Shown here: piece after piece, positions 26,477-30,980 of the stretch
Numbering within the stretch: position 1 is the stretch's first letter
Layout of the letters: each line of letters begins with the position of its first letter
Source of the DNA: a virus
IMG/VR virus record: IMGVR_UViG_3300037882_000980
Span: 1 to 30,980 of that record
DNA length: 30,980 nt
Reading direction: 5' to 3' (one strand)
Notes under the pieces: generated by a model
Told to the model about the DNA's origin: nothing
Databases searched by the model: none
Seen by the model: only the letters and a program-made list of their open reading frames with translations
Position numbers and translations under genes: made by a program

Positions 26477-26926
26477 ATGTCTAACCCTGGCGTTTCCCCA
26501 CCTGACTTCACCACAACTGTCGGCCAGTTCCGTCTGCTCGCAAACGACGTTTACAATGTGCCGCTCAGCCCCACCGTGGCAGGCCAAGGCGACTACACGC
26601 TGTTTTCGGATGCTGAAATCGACGGCTTTTTGGCTTTGCAGGGAAACGTTTACCGCGCTGTAGGGCTTGCCTATTTGAGTTTGGCGAACGCTGCCGCACT
26701 TGAAGCGGAGTCAATCAAAGACTACGACTTGGCTGTTGACCGTCGCCAAAAAGCGGAACAGTTGCGCCTACAAGCAAACACTTTTTTTGCTCAAGCCGAC
26801 ACTGCCGACATGGAAGGCGATGAAGGTTTCCTGATTGTTGACACGGGCAAACAGTACGAGTGGCCTCCCGAACTTGGGCCGGTGCCGGTGACGCGCTGGC
26901 CGTGGCCTACCGGGTACATTGTCTAA
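26477..26926 (+). CDS. Head-to-tail adaptor
   Basis: 149 residues starting MSNPGVSPPDFTTTVGQFRL. The helical pattern (YTLFSDAEIDGFLALQGNVY, RAVGLAYLSLANAAALEAES, YDLAVDRRQKAEQLRLQANT) matches connector proteins of the HK97 gp6 type that form a ring below the portal. It is the first of four short genes in the usual adaptor-stopper-completion-terminator order. Leaderless start. Confidence 0.75.
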   Translation: MSNPGVSPPDFTTTVGQFRLLANDVYNVPLSPTVAGQGDYTLFSDAEIDGFLALQGNVYRAVGLAYLSLANAAALEAESIKDYDLAVDRRQKAEQLRLQANTFFAQADTADMEGDEGFLIVDTGKQYEWPPELGPVPVTRWPWPTGYIV

Positions 26927-27348
26927 TGAGGGCACCTTCGCAGTGGGCTGATTCTATTGCCAACGTCAGCACTCAGTTTATGAATGCGACGGTGGACATC
27001 CTTGACCCTTCTGAAGTCGTATCAACTTTTGACGTGGACACCAACGCTTACACGTCCACCGGAAACGCCGTGGTGGCTGAAAACATTTCGGCGCGCGTAC
27101 AGCCCGTCAGGCTTTCCGTTGATTCGCGCGGTGGTGGTAATCCTAGCGGCGAGGTTCGCATCCGAGTGCAAATACCTCGTGACTCGTACAGTGGGCGGAT
27201 CAAACGCGGCTGGCTGATTAGTGTCACTGCCGCCGAGCGCAACCCGGAACTGCTTGGCTACCTGTTTGTGGTCGATTCTGAAGTGAACTCGTCTTGGCGC
27301 GCAACGACCACCATTGAGGCGACTGTGAACGTAGAAAATGTCGTCTAA
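26926..27348 (+). CDS. Head-to-tail stopper
   Basis: 140 residues from ATG 26926 (TAATG), starting MRAPSQWADSIANVSTQFMN. A beta-barrel pattern (NATVDILDPSEVVSTFDVDT, AENISARVQPVRLSV, VRIRVQIPRDSYSGRIKRGW) fits stopper proteins, which close the connector after packaging. Assigned chiefly by position and beta-rich pattern; the longer upstream frame is rejected. Confidence 0.65.
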   Translation: MRAPSQWADSIANVSTQFMNATVDILDPSEVVSTFDVDTNAYTSTGNAVVAENISARVQPVRLSVDSRGGGNPSGEVRIRVQIPRDSYSGRIKRGWLISVTAAERNPELLGYLFVVDSEVNSSWRATTTIEATVNVENVV

Positions 27349-27773
27349 TGGGAGTCAAGTACACGAAAGGTAGCCCGCAGGCGCTTATCGCAGAGTTGCA
27401 GAAGCGCAAGCGTGAAATCCCGCTGAAGGCTTTTGCCATCGTTGATGAAAGCGTAAAAGAGGGCGAAGAAATCCAACGCGACTTCCTTGACAAAGCGACT
27501 ACGCCTTATGGCCGCTACCGCTTCGGGCGCAATATCGGTAACAGTGCCGGACGTAACGATTCTGGCGACATGATGAAAGCAATTTCGTCTGACACGAAGA
27601 AAGAGTCGAAAACCCTCATCGTAGGCCGCTGGGGCTGGCTGAAAGAGATTCTTGAATACTTTGAGATTCAAGAAAAAGGCTACGGAGTGCCTGAAGCGCG
27701 CAGCCTGCTGGATTCCTATGTGGTTGTGCGCGAAAAGTTTATGGCGAGAATGAAAGCAGAGTTCGGACGATGA
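27348..27773 (+). CDS. Tail completion / HK97 gp10-like protein
   Basis: 141 residues (MGVKYTKGSPQALIAELQKR), basic, with an N-terminal long helix (ALIAELQKRKREIPLKAFAI) and a beta part (KTLIVGRWGWLKEILEYFEI). Position, size and the GWLKEILEYFEIQEKGYG segment fit HK97 gp10-like neck proteins. Ends in ATGA overlap with the tail terminator gene. Confidence 0.7.
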   Translation: MGVKYTKGSPQALIAELQKRKREIPLKAFAIVDESVKEGEEIQRDFLDKATTPYGRYRFGRNIGNSAGRNDSGDMMKAISSDTKKESKTLIVGRWGWLKEILEYFEIQEKGYGVPEARSLLDSYVVVREKFMARMKAEFGR

Positions 27774-28201
27774 CGGTCAACCCTTACGCAGACCAGGAAG
27801 CACTGGCCGCATACTTCCGCACTCAACTTGCGCAAGACGTGCTCGAAGACGGCTACCCGGAACCCGGCGACATGCCGTGGACGAACAACATCCTCGTTCC
27901 CTACATTGTGATTGACTTTGGTTCGCCGGTTGCGACCACGCAGGGCCGAAGTGTGGCCGGTGAGGAGAAGCAGCCCACTAGCCAGCGGGTCGTCTTGAGC
28001 GCGGTGGCTTCCAGCGGCAAAGTGGCGCGTGAAATCGCTGGCAAGATTGCCGAAGTGGGGACGGGGTATTCGGTGTCCAGCAACACGGGGCCGTTGCGGC
28101 TGGTCGGTGGGGGGCAGTTCAGCCAAGTCGTTGAGTCGAAACCGACAGTGTACGTGAGTGAAGTCTACTTTTTGTACTGGGCTAATCTCACCGACGCATA
28201 A
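27770..28201 (+). CDS. Tail terminator protein
   Basis: 143 residues (MTVNPYADQEALAAYFRTQL). N-terminal helix, then strands (VPYIVIDFGSPV, QRVVLSAVASSGKVAREIAG) and a C-terminal strand (PTVYVSEVYFLYWANLTDA), like lambda gpU/HK97 gp9 terminators, which cap the tail tube. Order before the tube gene supports this. Confidence 0.7.
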   Translation: MTVNPYADQEALAAYFRTQLAQDVLEDGYPEPGDMPWTNNILVPYIVIDFGSPVATTQGRSVAGEEKQPTSQRVVLSAVASSGKVAREIAGKIAEVGTGYSVSSNTGPLRLVGGGQFSQVVESKPTVYVSEVYFLYWANLTDA

Positions 28202-28221
28202 TACACCCTATGGTGTAAACT
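28202..28221 (+). promoter_or_regulatory. Palindrome overlapping a -10 element (TAAACT)
   Basis: TACACC-CTAT-GGTGTA is a perfect 6-bp inverted repeat at 28202-28217. The -10 TAAACT (28216-28221) overlaps its right arm and ends 6 nt before the ATG at 28228. A protein bound to the palindrome would block the tail-gene promoter. Confidence 0.55.
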
Positions 28222-28227
28222 GGACTC

Positions 28228-28455
28228 ATGCCTTTAGCAATCAACACTGTCACCGGAGTGATTAGGGATTATCCCAGTAACATCATTTCGCACCGGAAAC
28301 TCGGCAAAAACCTCGAACTGTATTTCGAGGACGAAGAAGAGTCCGACAAGGTTGTTATTGCCAAAAAGGTCTACCCCAAGAAGTCCGAGGCTCCTGCGGA
28401 GGACAAGACTACCAAGGAGTCCCCTGTGACTGATCTTTTTGAGGATGGTGAATAA
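28228..28455 (+). CDS. Hypothetical protein before the tail tube genes, 75 aa
   Basis: Starts MPLAINTVTGVIRDYPSNII with no ribosome site but a TAAACT element 6 nt upstream. Strand-rich N-terminus, then a charged Glu/Lys tail (KKSEAPAEDKTTKESPVTDL). Stop overlaps the next ATG as TAATG. In the position of a small tail protein, but no family is recognised. Confidence 0.7.
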   Translation: MPLAINTVTGVIRDYPSNIISHRKLGKNLELYFEDEEESDKVVIAKKVYPKKSEAPAEDKTTKESPVTDLFEDGE

Positions 28456-28985
28456 TGGCTGAGCAGAAAGTTTTGCGCGGTAATGTCACGATCTGGGCTG
28501 CATTCCCGGAATCCCGCACCGACTGGAGCGCACCGAGCGCCGCCGACATCGCACTGGATGTTGCTGACGGCCTGATCCTCGACATTTCGTGCGCCATTAC
28601 GGATGATAGCGCCGAGTCGCTGAATGAGTCTGACCCGGCCACCGACGACACTCAGAGTGCTTGCGACATCGCAAGCGTCGAAACGCAGACGTACCGCAAC
28701 TATGAGGCGGAGCTTGACGGCTTCCGCAACAAGACCGGCACGACCGACACGCCCTACTACAACACGTTCTACGACCTCTTCAACGGGGTGGGCCGCGAAT
28801 ACTGGCTCGTCAAGCGCGTGGACAAGTTGCAGGGCGAAGTGATTGCCGCAAACGACATCCTTTCGGCCTTCCTTTTCGAGACTGACTACGGCACGGACAT
28901 TGCCGAAGACGGCGGTCTCACCTACTTCGGTGCCCGCTTTAAGCCGCAGGGCGAAATCTACACGAATGTGAGCGTGGTCGCGTAA
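28455..28985 (+). CDS. Major tail protein (tube subunit), 176 aa
   Basis: Starts MAEQKVLRGNVTIWAAFPES. Beta-rich with the tube pattern: N-terminal strand, DDTQSACDIASVETQTYRNY loop, a central helix (DTPYYNTFYDLFNGVGREYW) and C-terminal strands (GLTYFGARFKPQGEIYTNVS). It shares length-wise pattern and the PQG-x-YTN ending with the next gene, so the two are paralogues. Confidence 0.75.
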   Translation: MAEQKVLRGNVTIWAAFPESRTDWSAPSAADIALDVADGLILDISCAITDDSAESLNESDPATDDTQSACDIASVETQTYRNYEAELDGFRNKTGTTDTPYYNTFYDLFNGVGREYWLVKRVDKLQGEVIAANDILSAFLFETDYGTDIAEDGGLTYFGARFKPQGEIYTNVSVVA

Positions 28986-29737
28986 TGGCTAAGCAAACTG
29001 CTAACGGATACGTGAAGGTTGCGTGGATTCTTGAAGCCGACCTCACCAACCCTGAGTTCCCTAGCGCCACTGAACTGAACAACGACGGCCTTGACCTGTC
29101 AAGTGCTATCGCTTGGGAAGACTACGCGCTCGGCTCAACCGGTTCGGACGACATCGAAGACCGCGCCCTCACCGACCTGGGCAACGCGGTTAGCCGTGGC
29201 TCGGGAAACTATGAGGCCGTGCTTGACTTCTTCCGCGACAAGAACAACCAAGCCGCCGACTCGGTGTATGTGGATGCTTTTGAGGCGTTCCGCACGTCGG
29301 GTGTGACCGGCTACCTTGTGACGCGCATTGCCGAGAAGCCTGCCACTCAGGTGTTTGCTGCGGCTGACAACATCAGCGTGTACAAGGTTACGGTTTCGTT
29401 CACGGCCGACCTCACTTCGGGTGACACGTCCACGAAGTTTCAGGTCAACTTCTTGCCCCAAGGTCTGCTCTACACGAACACGATGGTTGCTTCGGCTTCG
29501 GCCATTTCGGGCCTTCCGGCAACCGACACGATGGCCGTTGGCGACCGGGTTGTGCTTCTGCCCACACTCGATGGCAAGTCGATCCGTTCGCGTGCAACGT
29601 ACACGTCGAGTGATAGCACTAAGGCTACGGTTTCGAGCCACGGTGTCGTGACTGCCATTGCTACGGGCAGCGCCACGATCACCGCCGCCTACGGGGCTTC
29701 GGGTACTGCTGACACGACGGCCATTACCGTTTCGTAG
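28985..29737 (+). CDS. Second major tail protein with C-terminal Ig-like domain
   Basis: 250 residues (MAKQTANGYVKVAWILEADL). The first about 165 residues repeat the tube fold of its neighbour, including a helix (ADSVYVDAFEAFRTSGVTGY) and the end LPQGLLYTNTMV. Residues about 170-250 are an extra domain of the bacterial Ig-like group 2 (Big_2) type: GDRVVLLPTLDGKSI, ATYTSSDSTKATVSSHGVVT, AIATGSATITAAYG. Such add-on domains decorate the tail tube surface and may bind cell-wall carbohydrate. Confidence 0.75.
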   Translation: MAKQTANGYVKVAWILEADLTNPEFPSATELNNDGLDLSSAIAWEDYALGSTGSDDIEDRALTDLGNAVSRGSGNYEAVLDFFRDKNNQAADSVYVDAFEAFRTSGVTGYLVTRIAEKPATQVFAAADNISVYKVTVSFTADLTSGDTSTKFQVNFLPQGLLYTNTMVASASAISGLPATDTMAVGDRVVLLPTLDGKSIRSRATYTSSDSTKATVSSHGVVTAIATGSATITAAYGASGTADTTAITVS

Positions 29738-29747
29738 CAACTTACTC

Positions 29748-29756
29748 TGCTAGACT
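29748..29756 (+). promoter_or_regulatory. Extended -10 promoter TGCTAGACT for the chaperone genes
   Basis: TGC plus TAGACT (29751-29756), identical to the terminase promoter. The likely start point falls near 29763, within the left arm of the hairpin at 29758-29790. Confidence 0.55.
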
Positions 29757-29757
29757 T

Positions 29758-29790
29758 GACCCGCCGCCTGAGTTTACGGGCTGGCGGGTC
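29758..29790 (+). terminator. Hairpin (weak terminator or attenuator) overlapping a promoter
   Basis: GACCCGCC (29758-29765) pairs with GGCGGGTC (29783-29790); AAAGTCTTTT follows. RNA from upstream contains both arms and could terminate; RNA from the overlapping promoter lacks most of the left arm. The T-tract is poor, so termination is uncertain. Confidence 0.5.
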
Positions 29791-29810
29791 AAAGTCTTTT
29801 AGGAGGATTC

Positions 29811-30464
29811 ATGGTCGAGGCAAGCGAAGACGGCATCAACGAGAACGAGATTATCGAAAGCGCAATTAGTGGCGCTGAAGAAATCAAAAAGCGGCTCGCT
29901 TCTGACCCGGATGCTGTGCGCAAGATTCTGGCTGAAGACATTGACGTGTCGGACACGGTTACCGTGTACCCGAACAAGCGTGTCAACTTGGCGTTTGAGA
30001 AGCACAATGAGGCGCTGCGCACGCTGAAGGCTGAGTCGGCTCGTCAGATTGGCGAAGAGGATGCCGCATATGAGGCGCGCATTCTGGCACTGAAGCCCCG
30101 CCTGGAGGCACTGGACGCGGAAGGTGCTGAACTGCGTGAGGCAATTGAAGCGTCTGCGGTCACGTTCGAGTTCCGTGGTTTGGGTAAGCGCGCAATCAAG
30201 CGCATCCGAAACGATGTGCGCAAAGACTACCCGTTGCCTCCTGCTGGAACGCCTGACGACCCGACGTTTGCTGAGGAGCGCGACGACTTCTACCAGGATC
30301 GCGTCATTGCGGCCCACATTCAGCACGCCGGGTACACGCCGGATGATGTGGCTGACTTCCGCGACAAGTGGCCGACCGTTGAGTTTGGCAAGTTGTGGGC
30401 GATGGCTTTGAAGTTGTCGATCACCGACGACTACTTGCGTGGGGCTGTTGACGCAGATTTTTGA
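29811..30464 (+). CDS. Tail assembly chaperone, upstream product
   Basis: 217 residues starting MVEASEDGINENEIIESAIS after TTAGGAGGATTC. Acidic and helical, with a long coiled coil (EEDAAYEARILALKPRLEAL) and a globular C-terminus (TPDDVADFRDKWPTVEFGKL). Matches the first (gpG-like) chaperone of siphophages by size, order and overlap with a second frame. These proteins guide tape measure folding and tube assembly. Confidence 0.8.
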   Translation: MVEASEDGINENEIIESAISGAEEIKKRLASDPDAVRKILAEDIDVSDTVTVYPNKRVNLAFEKHNEALRTLKAESARQIGEEDAAYEARILALKPRLEALDAEGAELREAIEASAVTFEFRGLGKRAIKRIRNDVRKDYPLPPAGTPDDPTFAEERDDFYQDRVIAAHIQHAGYTPDDVADFRDKWPTVEFGKLWAMALKLSITDDYLRGAVDADF

Positions 30465-30886
30465 TTCAGCTCCTCGCCTCGTCGGGGGGAGCCAGATACA
30501 TGACGCATCTGAGGTCTGCAATCGAATTGGGGCTACGACCTAGCGCGCACATCCTTGCGCTGAAGAAGCCTAACTCTAATTGGTCTGAATGGGATCACAA
30601 GTTTGCTGTTGCTTTTTCGCGCCTCAATGCTGAGATGTGCGATAAGTGCGGCAATGCCATATGGCTGTGCAGGAATCCTGATAGCGCAATCCGCTTTAAG
30701 GTTGACACGTATGTGTGTTATGCCGATAAAGAATTGCACAAGCGCCGCAAAGAGCGCGAGAAGAACAAGCGAAAACTAAAAGACGGCGAATATGAGTTCG
30801 TGCGCGCGATTCCAGATTCGGGCGTTAGCGAATTGCCGACTCGTGACGACTACTACGCTTACATTGCCAAACAGGCAAAAGCCTGA
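30452..30886 (+). CDS. Tail assembly chaperone, frameshift extension
   Basis: The open frame runs from 30452 to 30886 and is expected to be translated as a fusion to the upstream chaperone (residues after the slip: LIQLLASSGGARYMTHLRSA). The sequence contains four Cys in a zinc-like layout: C-x2-C (MCDKCGN), WLC, and YVC. A basic helix (RRKEREKNKRKLK) and a final YYAYIAKQAKA follow. Zinc-type Cys in the extension are common in actinophages. An independent start at an internal ATG (MTHLRS) is less likely. Confidence 0.75.
   Translation, partial: RRFLIQLLASSGGARYMTHLRSAIELGLRPSAHILALKKPNSNWSEWDHKFAVAFSRLNAEMCDKCGNAIWLCRNPDSAIRFKVDTYVCYADKELHKRRKEREKNKRKLKDGEYEFVRAIPDSGVSELPTRDDYYAYIAKQAKA
30458..30464 (+). 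promoter_or_regulatory. Programmed -1 frameshift site (TTTTTGA)
   Basis: The upstream frame ends GAT TTT TGA. A -1 slip on the run of five T (30458-30462) lets Phe-tRNA re-pair and continue as TTG ATT. The downstream frame is blocked by TGA at 30449-30451, so the shift must occur between 30452 and 30464, and this is the only slippery run there. Confidence 0.7.
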
Positions 30887-30887
30887 C

Positions 30888-30896
30888 TGGTAGAAT
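30888..30896 (+). promoter_or_regulatory. Extended -10 promoter TGGTAGAAT before the tape measure gene
   Basis: TGG plus TAGAAT (30891-30896), followed by a leader of about 30 nt with TTAGGCGG near the GTG. A small CAGGC-AAAA-GCCTG hairpin lies just upstream (about 30872-30885). Confidence 0.55.
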
Positions 30897-30932
30897 AAGG
30901 GGTAGGCTTTTCCCTTGACTTAGGCGGTGTGC

Positions 30933-30980
30933 GTGGCTGACGACATGAACATGAATGTTCAGATTTCAGCCGACGTTCGA
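30933..30980 (+). CDS. Tape measure protein, 5' end only
   Basis: GTG at 30933 with TTAGGCGG 4-5 nt before it; visible residues are MADDMNMNVQISADVR. The position after the chaperone pair and the NVQISADVR-type start, common in tape measure proteins, support the call. Continues beyond the window. Confidence 0.6.
   Translation, partial: MADDMNMNVQISADVR

Noticed and set aside
1-30980. tRNA genes, integrase, lysis cassette
   Set aside because: I looked for cloverleaf arms, recombinase and amidase/holin signatures and saw none that could be supported; small membrane proteins alone are not enough to call holins.

Overview
This window is about 31 kb of a tailed double-stranded DNA phage (siphovirus-type morphogenesis genes) that most likely infects a high-GC actinobacterium. 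The evidence is an actinophage-style late gene order, many tiny early genes joined by ATGA/GTGA/TAATG overlaps, frequent GTG starts, many apparently leaderless messages, and a gene ending in an LAETG sortase signal of the LAXTG type common in Actinobacteria. A Microbacteriaceae-like host is a guess. No integrase, lysis gene, tRNA, CRISPR array or host gene is visible.

Layout. Positions 1-9286 are transcribed leftward and hold about 33 small early genes. Recognisable ones are a 240-residue DNA sliding clamp (3724-4446), a sortase-anchored surface protein (1615-2235), two HTH proteins with matching helix motifs (5914-6438 and 6438-6728), a C2H2-like zinc finger (7741-7854) and several Cys-pair proteins; the rest are unknown. 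A gene-free stretch of about 0.8 kb (6729-7531) splits this arm. The block at 7.2-9.2 kb is strikingly rich in the tetranucleotide CTAG. From 9287 to 10003 lies a divergent control region with a leftward promoter, a palindrome centred on a TTGACA, repeated 12-mers, two DnaA-box-like repeats and hairpins. Positions 10004-12236 hold a rightward operon of small genes, including three consecutive single-membrane-span proteins.

From 12386 the virion genes follow in standard order: small terminase, GIY-YIG homing endonuclease, large terminase, portal, protease with probable nested scaffold, decoration protein, major capsid protein, second GIY-YIG endonuclease, a fibre/beta-helix module, head-tail connector genes, two tail-tube-like genes, frameshifted tail assembly chaperones, and the first 16 codons of a probable tape measure gene at the right edge.

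The most unusual feature is transcriptional. Many late genes are preceded by an extended -10 element (TGN-TANNNT, often TGCTAGACT or TGGTAGAAT) without a clear -35. In at least seven rightward genes, and in the first leftward gene, the hexamer ends 6-7 nt before the start codon, which implies leaderless mRNA. Strong terminators alternate with these promoters. Two places look like promoter-terminator units with no convincing gene. One of them (about 20911-21007) encodes a predicted hairpin RNA whose apical loop shows CCUCCUU, the anti-Shine-Dalgarno core of 16S rRNA. This is the best candidate here for an undescribed regulatory element.
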